A stretch of 64,000 bases of DNA from Vannielia litorea (lineage in GTDB: Bacteria; Pseudomonadota; Alphaproteobacteria; Rhodobacterales; Rhodobacteraceae). The position numbers were made by a program, and so were the translations under genes. Where the stretch lies: the NCBI RefSeq assembly GCF_900142295.1, contig NZ_FSRL01000001.1:1054001-1118000 (forward strand), in the 5' to 3' direction. The notes beneath the pieces were generated by a model. That model was not told where the DNA came from. It ran no database searches and was given only the letters and a program-made list of their open reading frames with translations. Position 1 is the first letter of the stretch; each line of letters starts with the position of its first letter. Positions 9,861 through 18,435 of this stretch are shown here, one piece after another.

Positions 9861-10415
9861 TCAGCTGCCGAAGGCCGGGTTTTCGAGGATGAAGGCGCGG
9901 CGGGCGAGGTCGCCGTCTTCGAGGCTGGCCAGTTCAATCAGCTGCGCGGTCGAGTAGAGGCCGGGCTCCACGCCGACGGAGGCCGCCAGGGTGTCGTTGC
10001 CGCCCGAGGTGCCGATGTCGGACCGGGAGGCCACGTCGCCACCGCCGGCTGCGGGGTTGTCGAGGATGAACTGGCGGGCTGCATTGTCGCCGTCATCGAG
10101 GCTCTTGAGCTCGATCAGCTGGGCGGTCGAGTAGACGCCGGGCTCGACGCCGACCGAGGCGGCCAGCTTGTCGGTGCCCGAACCGATCACCGACTTGGAC
10201 GACACATCGGCGCCGTTGCCCTCGGGGTTGTCGAGGATGAACTGGCGGGCGGCGTTGTCGCCGTCGTCGAGGCCTTTCAGCTGGATCAGCTGGTCGACCG
10301 AGTAGACGCCGGGCTCGACACCCACCGAGCGGGCCAGGGAGGCCGTGTCGGCGAAGGCCGGGGCGGTGATGGCGAAGGCGGCGAGGGCGAGGATGGAGGT
10401 TTTGGCGAAGGTCAT
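9861..10415 (-). CDS. Exported protein of three tandem ~50-residue repeats
   Basis: A 184-residue protein with a clear signal peptide (MTFAKTSILALAAFAITAPA, cleavage after AFA). The mature chain is essentially three repeats, each with a core of the form LAxSVGVEPGVYSTAQLIEL, then a DDGDNAARQFIL-type segment ending in DNP. Repeats 1 and 2 are nearly identical; repeat 3 is more diverged (LEDGDLARRAFILENP). Linkers are Gly/Ser-rich. The start follows AAGGAGA at ideal spacing. I do not know the function. The acidic DDGD(N) element in each unit could bind a cation, but this is a guess. It has its own terminator and no operon partner. Confidence 0.8.
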   Translation of the reverse strand: MTFAKTSILALAAFAITAPAFADTASLARSVGVEPGVYSVDQLIQLKGLDDGDNAARQFILDNPEGNGADVSSKSVIGSGTDKLAASVGVEPGVYSTAQLIELKSLDDGDNAARQFILDNPAAGGGDVASRSDIGTSGGNDTLAASVGVEPGLYSTAQLIELASLEDGDLARRAFILENPAFGS

Positions 10416-11021
10416 GATCTTGTCTCCTTTGTGTGTCATGCGCAGTGCCCGTTCGGGCTTTGTGGTCATGTGCCCCGGAGGGCGGTTTCTGTCTGGTCCG
10501 GCGTGGCGCTGTCATCCCGAGAGCGCTGTGTGTCGCCGGTCGTGGTGGAGAAATGGGCCATCCAAGCGGTTGGAAAAACGCCGAAACCTGCCGCCCCTCC
10601 TGTGCAGTTTCGCGCATCACGAAAACCGGAGCGGGGCTTGCCGGAGGCGGCGCGCTTTCCATGCAGGCGGGCGGTTGAGAAAACCGGCGAGATGTCCTGT
10701 GACACGGTGGCCGGGCCGGTTGACCCTGTGTCAGGCCCGCGCCCCGGCGGCGGGGGCGGGCTCACACCCGATCACGGCGCCGTGTGTGCGGGTGTTTCAG
10801 GGCGATGACCTGCGCGTGAGGTCAGGGTGCGGGCGGGCTCACGTTTTTGTCGCTGCGAGGGTGTCAATGTTACACTCCGGGCCCGGCCCCGAGGCAGGAC
10901 GCGCTGCGCCGGCGTGCAGCCGGGTGCGGAGGCGGTGTGCGTTTGTGCAATCCACAGTCGGCTTTAAGCTGCGGGCGTGCAAAGCTATAATCCGGGCGAG
11001 GCATATGGCAGGATCGCGCAC
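10416..11021. other. Gene-free 606-bp divergent intergenic region
   Basis: No convincing coding frame: the open frames here have no ribosome-binding site, no recognisable domain, and arise from high GC. The left end carries the ribosome-binding site of the exported repeat protein. The right end carries a promoter-like TATAAT at 10986. The long 5' flank of the repeat-protein gene could hold an untranslated leader or a small RNA, but I found no strong terminator-like hairpin inside it. Confidence 0.5.
10963..10991 (+). promoter_or_regulatory. Candidate sigma-70 promoter for the PuuD-like gene
   Basis: An exact TATAAT at 10986-10991 lies 31 bp before the ATG at 11022. Seventeen bases upstream is TTTAAG (10963-10968), a weak match to TTGACA. 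This is the only consensus -10 element noticed in the gap. Confidence 0.45.
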
Positions 11022-11801
11022 ATGACACGTCCCATCGTCGGCATCATTTGCAATTCGCACCTTCTGAACGATCAGTATCCGGCCCATGCGGGCGGGACGA
11101 TGAACTCGGATGCGGTGGCGCAGGTCACCGGCGCGATGCCCGTGCTCATTCCGGCGGATCCGCGCTTCGTGAGCGTGCCGGAGTTGCTGGAGCTCTGCGA
11201 CGGCTTCGTGTTGCCCGGCGGGCGCCCCAACGTGCACCCCGAGGAATACGGCGAGCCGGAGACGGCGGCCCATGGTGCCTTTGACCGGGCGCGCGATGCG
11301 ATCGCCCTGCCGCTGATCCGCGCCTGCGTGGAGCGGGGGCAGCCCTTTCTGGGCATCTGCCGGGGGTTCCAGGAGGTGGCCGTGGCGATGGGCAGCACGC
11401 TGCATCCCGAGATCCGCGAGCTGCCGGGCCGGATGAACCACCGGATGCCGCCCGATGGCACGCTGGAGGAGAAGTTTGCCCTGCGCCACGTGGTGCGGCT
11501 CGAGGAGGGCGGACAGTTTCACAAGGTCTTCGGCGCGACCGAGGTGTTGACCAACACGCTGCACGGGCAGGGGATCAAGAACCCCGGGCCGCGCATCCAT
11601 ATCGAGGGCACCGCGCCCGATGGCACGCCCGAGGCGATCGTGGTGCGCGATGCGCCGGGGTTCACGCTTTCGGTGCAGTGGCACCCGGAGTACAACGCGG
11701 CGGAAGACCCGGTGAGCCGCCCGCTCTTCGAGGCTTTCGGCGGCGCGGTGCGGGCGTGGAACGCGCGCGACAGGCGCCCCGGCCTGAAGAGCGTGGGCTG
11801 A
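11022..11801 (+). CDS. Gamma-glutamyl-gamma-aminobutyrate hydrolase family protein (PuuD-like)
   Basis: A 259-residue class I glutamine amidotransferase-fold hydrolase. The nucleophile elbow GICRG places the catalytic Cys at 113; the His-Glu pair is at 221 and 223 (QWHPE). The N-terminus PIVGIICNSH and the NTLHGQGI block match the PuuD/peptidase C26 group, which hydrolyses gamma-glutamyl bonds such as that of gamma-glutamyl-GABA in putrescine breakdown. Other putrescine pathway genes are absent, so the natural substrate is uncertain. The ATG at 11022 is preferred over an in-frame GTG at 10977. Confidence 0.85.
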   Translation: MTRPIVGIICNSHLLNDQYPAHAGGTMNSDAVAQVTGAMPVLIPADPRFVSVPELLELCDGFVLPGGRPNVHPEEYGEPETAAHGAFDRARDAIALPLIRACVERGQPFLGICRGFQEVAVAMGSTLHPEIRELPGRMNHRMPPDGTLEEKFALRHVVRLEEGGQFHKVFGATEVLTNTLHGQGIKNPGPRIHIEGTAPDGTPEAIVVRDAPGFTLSVQWHPEYNAAEDPVSRPLFEAFGGAVRAWNARDRRPGLKSVG

Positions 11802-11873
11802 CGAGCCCGCGCGGCACGGGCTGGACATTGCGATCCGGCGTGTGACTATCATGCCCGGCACGAGGGGATGACG

Positions 11874-12362
11874 ATGCAGGGACCGGGGGGAAACACAGGC
11901 TTTCGCGCCGCGCTGAGCTGGCTCGACATGCCGCCGCTATGGCTCTTGCTCTTCATCGCGCTTGCGCGGGTGCAGGCGGTGCGCTTTCCGGAGCTTGCCT
12001 GGAAGCATCCGGCGAGTGACCTCGCCGGCGGGTTGCTGGTGGGGGCGGGGCTGCTGCTGTTTGCGCTGGCGGTGATGGAGTTCAGCCGGGCGCGCACCAC
12101 CATCGTGCCGCACCGGGAGGCCCGAAGCCTCATCACCACGGGCATCTACACCCGCTCGCGCAACCCGATCTACCTGGGCGACCTGCTGATCCTGGCCGGT
12201 CTTTGTGCCTTCTGGGGCGTCTGGCTCGCGCTCGCGGTGCTGGTGCCGCTCTTTGCCTGGCTCGTGACCGACCGCTTCATCCGGCCCGAGGAGGCGCGGC
12301 TGGCCGCGCGCTTCGGCCCCGAGTGGGAGGCCTGGGCGGCCAGGGTGCGCCGATGGGTCTAG
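11874..12362 (+). CDS. Isoprenylcysteine-carboxyl-methyltransferase-like integral membrane methyltransferase
   Basis: A 162-residue membrane protein with about four hydrophobic segments. Its C-terminal half has the motif GIYTRSRNPIYLGDLLI followed later by RPEEARLAARFGPEWEAW. This is the SAM-binding signature of the ICMT/PEMT-like methyltransferase superfamily (RNPxY...EE...F). In bacteria these proteins methylate lipids or small molecules; the substrate here cannot be inferred. The ATG at 11874 is chosen because GAGGGG lies 6 bp upstream; the ATG at 11868 would overlap that site too closely. Confidence 0.75.
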   Translation: MQGPGGNTGFRAALSWLDMPPLWLLLFIALARVQAVRFPELAWKHPASDLAGGLLVGAGLLLFALAVMEFSRARTTIVPHREARSLITTGIYTRSRNPIYLGDLLILAGLCAFWGVWLALAVLVPLFAWLVTDRFIRPEEARLAARFGPEWEAWAARVRRWV

Positions 12363-12471
12363 CGGCAGGGTGACGGGTTCGGGTTGTATGGGTTTCGGGG
12401 CTGGTGATAGGTAGGACGCGCTGCCAGCCTGCGCAAAACGCGCGGAACATAGAGGGAAGGGGGACTATCCG

Positions 12472-14043
12472 TTGAAAATCGGGACGCCCAAGGAGGTTCT
12501 CGACGGCGAGAACCGTGTGGCCATGACGCCGGATTCGGCGCTTCAACTCCAGAAACTCGGGCATGAATGCCTGATCGAGACCGGGGCCGGTGACAAGGCC
12601 GGGTTCTCGGATGCCGCCTACGAGGCGGCCGGCGTGACCGTGGTGAAGACCCCGGCGGCGCTGTGGAAGGAGGCCGACATCATCGCCAAGGTGCGGATAC
12701 CGACCGACACCGAGGCCAAACGGATGCGCGAGGGCCAGACCCTCATCAGCTTCTTCAACCCGGCAGAGAACGACAAGCAGATGGATGCGCTGGCCAAGAA
12801 GGGCGCGACCGTGGTGGCGATGGAGATGGTGCCCCGCATCAGCCGCGCCCAGAAGATGGACGCGCTCTCGTCGATGGCCAATATCGCGGGCTACCGCGCG
12901 GTGATCGAGGCGGGCAACAACTTTGGCCGGTTCTTCACCGGGCAGATCACGGCGGCGGGCAAGGTGCCCCCGGCCAAGGTGCTCGTCGTGGGCGCCGGCG
13001 TGGCAGGCCTTGCGGCCATCGGCACCTCGACCTCGCTCGGCGCGGTGACCTACGCCTTTGACGTGCGTCCCGAGGTGGCCGAGCAGATCGAGAGCATGGG
13101 CGCCGAGTTCGTCTACCTCGATTTCGAGGAAGCCCAGCAGGACGGTGCGGCGACGGGCGGCTACGCGGCCCCCTCCAGCCCCGAGTTTCGCGAGGCCCAG
13201 CTGAAGAAATTTCGCGAGCTGGCCCCCGAGATGGACATCGTCATCACCACCGCGCTGATCCCCGGACGCCCTGCGCCGGTGCTCTGGACCAGGGACATGG
13301 TCGAGATGATGAAGCCCGGCTCGGTGATCGTGGACCTTGCCGCCGAGCGCGGCGGCAACTGCGAGCTGACGGTGAAGGACGACAAGATCGTGACCGACAA
13401 CGGGGTGACGATCGTCGGCTACACCGACTTCCCCTCCCGGATGGCGGCACAGGCCTCGACGCTCTACGCCACCAACATCCGCCACATGATGACCGACCTG
13501 ACGCCCGGCAAGGATGGCGCCGTCAACCACAACATGGAAGACGACGTGATCCGGGGCGCGACGGTGACCCATGCGGGCGAGGTGACCTTCCCGCCGCCGC
13601 CGCCGAAGGTGCAGGCCATCGCGGTGCAGAAGAAGGAGAAGCCCAAGGAGCTGACGCCCGAGGAGAAGAAGGCCAAGGAGGCCGCCGACTTCAAGGCGCA
13701 GACCAAGCAGCAGGTCACGCTCATCGGCGTGGGCGCGGTGCTTCTGCTGGCGGTGGGCCTGGTGGCGCCCGCGAGCTTCATGCAGCACTTCATCGTCTTC
13801 GTGCTCTCGGTCTTCGTGGGCTTCCAGGTGATCTGGAACGTCTCGCACTCGCTGCACACGCCGCTGATGGCGGTGACCAACGCGATCTCCTCGATCATCA
13901 TCGTGGGGGCGTTGTTGCAGATGGGCTCCAGCTCGTTCCTCGTGGTCCTGCTCGCCGCGCTCTCGGTCTTCATGGCCGGGATCAACATCTTCGGCGGCTT
14001 CCTCGTCACCCGGCGCATGCTCGCCATGTTCCAGAAATCGTAA
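12472..14043 (+). CDS. pntA: Proton-translocating NAD(P) transhydrogenase subunit alpha
   Basis: PntA binds NAD(H) and, with PntB, uses the proton gradient to drive hydride transfer from NADH to NADP+, supplying NADPH. The 523-residue protein has the NAD-binding domain I ([20 protein letters not shown] near residue 170), a charged Lys/Glu linker around residue 390, and a C-terminal domain with four membrane helices. It starts with TTG, after a purine-rich AGGGAAGGGGGA site; the sequence KIGTPKE right after it is the canonical N-terminus, so TTG is well supported. pntB follows after 13 bp. Confidence 0.95.
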   Translation: MKIGTPKEVLDGENRVAMTPDSALQLQKLGHECLIETGAGDKAGFSDAAYEAAGVTVVKTPAALWKEADIIAKVRIPTDTEAKRMREGQTLISFFNPAENDKQMDALAKKGATVVAMEMVPRISRAQKMDALSSMANIAGYRAVIEAGNNFGRFFTGQITAAGKVPPAKVLVVGAGVAGLAAIGTSTSLGAVTYAFDVRPEVAEQIESMGAEFVYLDFEEAQQDGAATGGYAAPSSPEFREAQLKKFRELAPEMDIVITTALIPGRPAPVLWTRDMVEMMKPGSVIVDLAAERGGNCELTVKDDKIVTDNGVTIVGYTDFPSRMAAQASTLYATNIRHMMTDLTPGKDGAVNHNMEDDVIRGATVTHAGEVTFPPPPPKVQAIAVQKKEKPKELTPEEKKAKEAADFKAQTKQQVTLIGVGAVLLLAVGLVAPASFMQHFIVFVLSVFVGFQVIWNVSHSLHTPLMAVTNAISSIIIVGALLQMGSSSFLVVLLAALSVFMAGINIFGGFLVTRRMLAMFQKS

Positions 14044-14056
14044 GGGGGCCTGAGCA

Positions 14057-15490
14057 ATGGACTTCGGATTCACCACGGCCGCCTACGTCGTTTCGGCGGT
14101 TCTCTTCATCCTCTCGCTCGGCGGCCTCTCGGGGCAGGAAAGCGCCAAGCGGGCGGTCTGGTACGGCATTGTCGGCATGGCGCTGGCTGTCGTGGCCACG
14201 CTCATCGGCCCGGGCTCGGGCCTGTGGTTGCTCACCCTCCTGCTGATCGCGGGGGGCGGGGTGATCGGCTACATGGTGGCCACCAAGGTGCAGATGACCG
14301 AGATGCCGCAGCTGGTGGCCGCGATGCACTCGCTCGTCGGCCTAGCGGCGGTCTTCGTGGGTTTCAACGCCCACTTCACCATCGGTCTCGTGGCCGACCA
14401 CACCGCGACGGCGGGCGAGGAGCTGGGCTACTTTGCCTCGATCGTCGCGCACAAGTCCGCGGTCGAGCTGAAGATCCTCGCGGTCGAGCTCTTTCTCGGC
14501 GTGTTCATCGGCGCGATCACCTTTACCGGCTCGGTCGTGGCCTTCGGCAAGCTCTCGGGCAAGGTCACCTCGGCGGCCACCAAGCTGCCCGGCGGGCACA
14601 TGCTGAACGCGGGCGCCGCGGCGCTCTCGCTGATCTGCCTGCTGTGGTACATGAACGGGGGCGGGTTCTTTCCGCTCTTCCTGATGACGCTGGCCGCGCT
14701 CTTCATCGGCTACCATCTCATCATGGGCATCGGCGGGGCCGACATGCCGGTGGTGGTGTCGATGCTCAACAGCTACTCGGGCTGGGCGGCGGCGGCGATC
14801 GGCTTTTCGCTCGGCAATGACCTGCTGATCGTGGTCGGCGCGCTGGTGGGCTCCTCGGGTGCGATCCTGAGCTACATCATGTGCAAGGCGATGAACCGGC
14901 ATTTCGTGAGCGTGATCCTCGGCGGCTTCGGCGGCGGGGGCGGCGAGCAGATGGCCGTGGAAGGCGAGCAGGTGGCGATCGAGGCCGACGGCGTGGCCAA
15001 TGCGCTGAACGAGGCGGACTCGGTGGTGATCGTGCCCGGCTACGGCATGGCGGTGGCGCAGGCGCAGGGCGCGGTCAGCGAGCTGACCCGCAAGCTGCGG
15101 GCGGCCGGCAAGGAGGTGCGCTTTGCGATCCATCCGGTTGCGGGCCGTCTGCCGGGGCACATGAACGTGCTGCTCGCGGAGGCCAAGGTGCCCTATGACA
15201 TCGTGCTGGAGATGGACGAGATCAACGACGACTTCCCCGACACCGACGTGGTCATCGTCATCGGCTCGAACGACATCGTGAACCCGGCGGCGCAGGACGA
15301 TCCGAACTCGCCGATCGCGGGCATGCCGGTGCTGGAAGTCTGGAAGGCCAAGCAGGTCTTCGTCTCCAAGCGGGGGCAGGGCACGGGCTACTCGGGCATC
15401 GAGAACCCGCTGTTCTTCAAGGAGAACACCCGGATGTTCTACGGCGATGCCAAGGACTCGGTGAACAAGCTCCTGCCGATGATCGACTGA
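14057..15490 (+). CDS. pntB: NAD(P) transhydrogenase subunit beta
   Basis: PntB carries the remaining membrane helices and the NADP(H)-binding domain III. The 477-residue length is standard. Domain III shows [15 protein letters not shown] (the NADP-binding [10 protein letters not shown] motif) and [19 protein letters not shown]. It is co-transcribed with pntA and followed by a strong terminator, so pntAB is a two-gene operon. Confidence 0.96.
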   Translation: MDFGFTTAAYVVSAVLFILSLGGLSGQESAKRAVWYGIVGMALAVVATLIGPGSGLWLLTLLLIAGGGVIGYMVATKVQMTEMPQLVAAMHSLVGLAAVFVGFNAHFTIGLVADHTATAGEELGYFASIVAHKSAVELKILAVELFLGVFIGAITFTGSVVAFGKLSGKVTSAATKLPGGHMLNAGAAALSLICLLWYMNGGGFFPLFLMTLAALFIGYHLIMGIGGADMPVVVSMLNSYSGWAAAAIGFSLGNDLLIVVGALVGSSGAILSYIMCKAMNRHFVSVILGGFGGGGGEQMAVEGEQVAIEADGVANALNEADSVVIVPGYGMAVAQAQGAVSELTRKLRAAGKEVRFAIHPVAGRLPGHMNVLLAEAKVPYDIVLEMDEINDDFPDTDVVIVIGSNDIVNPAAQDDPNSPIAGMPVLEVWKAKQVFVSKRGQGTGYSGIENPLFFKENTRMFYGDAKDSVNKLLPMID

Positions 15491-15509
15491 TCTGGCGGCG
15501 ACAGAGTGC

Positions 15510-15544
15510 AAGGGCCCTCGGACTTCCGGGGGCCCTTTGCTTTT
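15510..15544 (+). terminator. Terminator of pntAB
   Basis: Thirteen-base stem (15510-15522 with 15525-15537, one G-T wobble) built on AAGGGCCC/GGGCCCTT, followed by TGCTTTT. It begins 20 bp after the pntB stop codon. Confidence 0.8.
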
Positions 15545-15711
15545 GGCGAGCGCCGCCTGGCGCCCTATGCAGGCCATGCGGTTTTGGCTAGCCTTCGGGC
15601 AGGCGAGGGCGACAGGGCGCGGCATTAGCCTGTGTGGCCCTCGGCTTCGGCCAGGGAGGCGCGGGCGCCGACGGGCCGGGATTTGTTGAAGGCTGTTCTT
15701 GCGAGGGTCTG

Positions 15712-16287
15712 ATGAAACGAGTGATGTTTGCGGCGCTCCTGGGGCTCTTTCCGCTTGCCGCCCAAGCGGGAGATGCGCTGATGGTCAACGCCCTCCATAG
15801 CAAGGAGCACGGGGGCTTTTCGGTGTCTTGCGACCAGACCGTCGCCTCCAGCCAGTTCTCCTCCTGGGACAGGGTGCCGGTGCTCTGTGCGATCGCGATC
15901 CATCCGGAGCAGGGCGGGTTTGCCCATTTGGGCTCGGTCACGGTGGGCGCCGAGGAGGTGGTGTTCGATCTCTACCGGGACCGCAACGATCAGACCTACA
16001 TCGGCTATACCATCGAGCAGGGCGGCAGGGTGATCTGGGCGCTGCCGGAGGCGGCGCGCGCGGCACATGGGTATGGCAACCCGATTTCGGGAAGCGAGCG
16101 GCGGGCCTTCATGGCGGCGATGCAGAAGGCCGCACGCAGCGGGGGCGTTCTGCGGCTGCGGTTTCAGGTGGCCTACAGCGGCGGCAGGGAGGTGGACCTG
16201 AAGGTGCCGTTGCGCAAATGGCGGGCGGCCCTGCGCGACGTGAAGCGCGCGGCCCAAGTGCATGGCGCACCGACCGCGCCCTGGTGA
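15712..16287 (+). CDS. Exported hypothetical protein
   Basis: A 191-residue protein with a signal peptide (MKRVMFAALLGLFPLAAQAG, cleavage after AQA). The mature part has two cysteines (in SVSCDQ and VLCAIA) that could pair in the periplasm and ends in a basic helical segment (KVPLRKWRAALRDVKRAAQ). The layout resembles small periplasmic proteins of the IalB type but no diagnostic motif was found, so I leave it unnamed. The ATG at 15712 follows GCGAGGG. It converges with the stress-protein gene, 24 bp away. Confidence 0.7.
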   Translation: MKRVMFAALLGLFPLAAQAGDALMVNALHSKEHGGFSVSCDQTVASSQFSSWDRVPVLCAIAIHPEQGGFAHLGSVTVGAEEVVFDLYRDRNDQTYIGYTIEQGGRVIWALPEAARAAHGYGNPISGSERRAFMAAMQKAARSGGVLRLRFQVAYSGGREVDLKVPLRKWRAALRDVKRAAQVHGAPTAPW

Positions 16288-16311
16288 GGCGCGGCCGGAG
16301 AGGACCGCGGC

Positions 16312-16821
16312 TCAGGCGGCGAGGTTGATGACGGCGTGATCGCCCAGGTCGGGGGTGTGGTCGCCGAGGTTGGCGCGCAGCATCTCGATGCCGAATTGCA
16401 GCGCGTTGGCATCCACGGTCCAGACGGCGGCTTCGTTCAGCGGCATTTCAAGCAGCAGAACGCGCGGGTCGTCGATGCCGCCCTCGAACCACATGGCGGC
16501 GGCGGGCGACCAGAGCTCCTCGAGCTTGGCGCGGTCTTCGGAGGCGGTGATCGGGCCGGACATGCAGGCAAAGACCTCGCGGTCGCGGGTGGTGAGGGTG
16601 AAGTGGGCCTGCGCACCGCTGCCGACATCGCGGGCGAGGCCGGTGTCGTTGGCGGTAATGAAGCGCAGGGTGCGGGCCTCCTCGTCGAAGTAGTGGGTCA
16701 TCGGCTGGGCGTGGGAGTCGCGGTCCGAGATGGCCAGCATGCCGGTGCGCTCGTCCTTCAGGGCATCGAAGAGCGCGCGGCGCAGGGCTTCGGTGTCGTG
16801 TTGGCTGTGATGGTGGGTCAT
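16312..16821 (-). CDS. Pyridoxamine 5'-phosphate oxidase-like (general stress) flavin-binding protein
   Basis: A 169-residue split-barrel protein. The segment GMLAISDRDSHAQPMTHYFDEE and the later TLRFITANDTGLARDVGSG fit the general stress protein 26 branch of the PNPOx-like flavin/FMN-binding family. It has the terminal ...ALQFGIEMLRANLGDHTPDLG region expected of this branch. A redox or cofactor-binding role is known for the family; the substrate is not. The ATG at 16821 follows AAAGGAGG. It is divergent from the RHH/histone-like operon across a short AT-rich region. Confidence 0.8.
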   Translation of the reverse strand: MTHHHSQHDTEALRRALFDALKDERTGMLAISDRDSHAQPMTHYFDEEARTLRFITANDTGLARDVGSGAQAHFTLTTRDREVFACMSGPITASEDRAKLEELWSPAAAMWFEGGIDDPRVLLLEMPLNEAAVWTVDANALQFGIEMLRANLGDHTPDLGDHAVINLAA

Positions 16822-16949
16822 GGAATCCTCCTTTGGCATCCAACTGTCGGGAGCCTCGGACGGTTCCCTGCCGGGGGTTCGAAAAATGTATATACAAACG
16901 AGATACATTGTCGTAACAAGTTATCACTCAGAGAGGGAGCCAACCCAGC
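16822..16949. promoter_or_regulatory. AT-rich divergent promoter region
   Basis: This 128-bp gap separates the stress-protein gene from the RHH/histone-like operon. Bases about 16884-16926 are strikingly AT-rich for this genome and include the palindrome GTATATAC. This is where divergent promoters, and possibly autoregulation by the RHH protein, would be expected. No exact -35/-10 pair could be assigned. Confidence 0.4.
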
Positions 16950-17132
16950 GTGGCGAAGAGCAGCAAACCCAAGAAGGACCGGAAGGACAGCCAGCTCATC
17001 ATTCGGATCAAGAAGGATGAGCGCGATGCCTTCGTGGAGCTTTGCGAGCGGCTCGACACCAGCGCGGCCCGCGAGATCCGGCGGTTCATCCGCGGGTTCG
17101 TGGCCGATCATGGCTCCGACACCAAAGACTAG
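16950..17132 (+). CDS. Small ribbon-helix-helix-like protein
   Basis: A 60-residue basic protein: a Lys-rich N-terminal arm, then a strand-helix-helix pattern (QLIIRIKKDERDAFVELCER, then DTSAAREIRRFIRGFVADHG) typical of Arc/MetJ/CopG-type DNA-binding proteins, which bind as dimers. It starts with GTG behind GAGAGGGAG. It is the first gene of a tight three-gene set whose other products are also highly basic. No toxin gene follows, so it does not look like a classical antitoxin. Confidence 0.65.
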   Translation: MAKSSKPKKDRKDSQLIIRIKKDERDAFVELCERLDTSAAREIRRFIRGFVADHGSDTKD

Positions 17133-17145
17133 AAAGGAATCTCGC

Positions 17146-17265
17146 ATGGCCAAGAAAGCCAAGATCAAGGACCTCAAGAAAGAGGTGAAAGTCCGCAAGG
17201 CCAAGGTGGCCAGGCAGGAGAAAAAGCTGGAGGCCGCCAAAAAGGCCCTCAAGAAGGCTGCCTGA
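17146..17265 (+). CDS. 39-residue Lys/Ala-rich peptide
   Basis: The short frame encodes a 39-residue, strongly basic, helix-forming peptide (MAKKAKIKDLKKEVKVRKAK, then a second half ending in AAKKALKKAA). It is preceded by AGAAAGGAATC, starts 13 bp after the RHH stop, and its TGA overlaps the ATG of the next gene (TGATG). Such coupling argues that it is translated. Composition resembles histone-H1-type tails, suggesting nucleic-acid binding. It could also be a coiled coil: charged heptad-like spacing is visible. Confidence 0.6.
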   Translation: MAKKAKIKDLKKEVKVRKAKVARQEKKLEAAKKALKKAA

Positions 17266-17957
17266 TGGTGCGCCTGATCGACATTCCGGGCATCGGCCCG
17301 GCGATGGCGGCGAAGCTGGCGGGGGCGGGCATTGCCGACCCTGCCGGCCTGGCGGCCGCCCCGGTGGCCACGCTCACCGCGATCCCCGGCATCTCGCCCG
17401 CGCGGGCTGCCGCATGGAAGTCCGCCGCCGCGGCCAAGCTCGCCGCGCCGGCCCCGCGCCGCCCGGTGGCCGCGACCCGCGCCCCGGTGAAGCGCCGCAC
17501 GGCCAAGCCCGCCCCTGCGGCCAATGCCGTGCCGATCGAGGAGAAGGCCTCTGCCGGGAAGGTGGCCCAAGCGGCCGCTCTGGCGGAGAAGAAGGCCGAG
17601 CGCGAGAAGGCCGAGCCGAAGCCCGCCAAGCCGGGTGGCAAGAAGACTGCCAAGATGGCCGCTGCCAAGAAGGCGGAGGCCAAGGCTGCGGCCAAGAAGG
17701 CCGAGAAAAAGGCCGACGCCAAGAAGGCCAGGAAGGCGGCCGAGAAGACGGCCAGCGCCGAAAAGGCGGAGGCCAAGAAAGCCTCGGCCAAGAAGGCGAA
17801 AGCCGAGAAGCAAGCGGCCAAGAAGGCGAAAGCCGAGAAGCAAGCGGCCAAGAAGGCGAAGGCCGAGAAGGCCGCGGGCAAGAAGGCCGCAGGCAAGAAG
17901 ACGGACGGCGGCAAGAAGCCGAAGTCTGCCAAGAAGAAGTCTGCCAAGAAGACGTGA
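17265..17957 (+). CDS. Helix-hairpin-helix protein with histone-H1-like Lys/Ala tail
   Basis: A 230-residue protein in two parts. Residues 1-55 hold two helix-hairpin-helix motifs ([17 protein letters not shown] and [14 protein letters not shown]), a non-sequence-specific DNA-binding fold. Residues about 60-230 are almost only Lys, Ala, Glu and Pro, with [13 protein letters not shown] repeats like eukaryotic histone H1 and Bordetella BpH1. The likely role is nucleoid binding or compaction (inference). Three 30-bp DNA repeats encode part of the tail, so its length probably varies between strains. It begins within the stop codon of the preceding peptide gene. Confidence 0.75.
   Translation: MVRLIDIPGIGPAMAAKLAGAGIADPAGLAAAPVATLTAIPGISPARAAAWKSAAAAKLAAPAPRRPVAATRAPVKRRTAKPAPAANAVPIEEKASAGKVAQAAALAEKKAEREKAEPKPAKPGGKKTAKMAAAKKAEAKAAAKKAEKKADAKKARKAAEKTASAEKAEAKKASAKKAKAEKQAAKKAKAEKQAAKKAKAEKAAGKKAAGKKTDGGKKPKSAKKKSAKKT
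17790..17879 (+). repeat. Three tandem 30-bp repeats inside the histone-like tail
   Basis: Units at 17790-17819 and 17820-17849 are identical; 17850-17879 is diverged. Each encodes a 10-residue [14 protein letters not shown] block, in frame, so expansion or contraction changes tail length without a frameshift. Confidence 0.9.
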
Positions 17958-17962
17958 CGCCA

Positions 17963-17999
17963 CGAACCGGGCGGGGGGCTGGTGCCGCTCTGCCCGGTT
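17963..17999. terminator. Hairpin between convergent operons
   Basis: Nine-base inverted repeat GAACCGGGC (17963-17971) / GCCCGGTTC (17991-17999) immediately after the histone-like gene. There is no T-run, so it may be a weak or Rho-assisted bidirectional stop. Confidence 0.35.
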
Positions 18000-18045
18000 C
18001 GGACCTGCCGTGTTGACCCTGACGCCCGGAGGCGCGCTACTCGCG

Positions 18046-18435
18046 CTACTCGCGGGCCTCGCGCTCGAGCGTGTCGAGCAGGATCGGCTCCAACTCCACC
18101 AAAACGGCGGCGGCCTCGGCGCGGAAGGCGGCGATGGCGGCCTCGGTGGCCTCCCGGTCGAAGGGCCGGGCGGTGCCGGTCTCCACCATCGTCCTGCGGG
18201 CCTCGGCGAGGCGCCGGAGACCGGGGCGCAGGCTGGCCGCGTTGTCGCGCAGGGCGGTGTTGAGGCTGCGGCGGAGCGGGCGGGGGAAGCGGGTGATCTC
18301 GGCCCCCTCACCGGCGAGCGCGATGCGGTTGGCGCGGATCTTCATCACCGCGCCCAGGGTCACGGCATTGCCGAACAGCGAGACGGCCAGCACGGTGATG
18401 AGCGCGATGCGGCCCCAGTTGCGCCTGGTCTCCAT
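18046..18435 (-). CDS. Periplasmic heavy-metal-sensor-like protein
   Basis: A 129-residue protein with one N-terminal membrane helix (RIALITVLAVSLFGNAVTLG) and a helical periplasmic part containing RPLRRSLNTALRDNAASLRP, matching the CnrX/CpxP-like 'Metal_resist' fold. In Cupriavidus, CnrX senses metal and signals through an anti-sigma factor to the ECF sigma CnrH. Here the gene is the last of an operon with an ECF sigma and a small membrane protein, the same arrangement. Metal-binding His/Met residues are few, so the signal may differ. Its start overlaps the upstream stop by one base. Confidence 0.7.
   Translation of the reverse strand: METRRNWGRIALITVLAVSLFGNAVTLGAVMKIRANRIALAGEGAEITRFPRPLRRSLNTALRDNAASLRPGLRRLAEARRTMVETGTARPFDREATEAAIAAFRAEAAAVLVELEPILLDTLEREARE

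Noticed and set aside
10431..10808. Open frames of 80-226 residues within the 606-bp gap
   Set aside because: No ribosome-binding site, no domain, Arg/Cys/Pro-rich composition; several overlap each other on both strands, as expected from chance in this GC range.
16950..17265. Type II toxin-antitoxin pair (RHH antitoxin plus small partner)
   Set aside because: The partner is a Lys/Ala-rich 39-residue peptide without any toxin fold, and the third gene is a histone-like protein; order and composition do not fit known TA modules.
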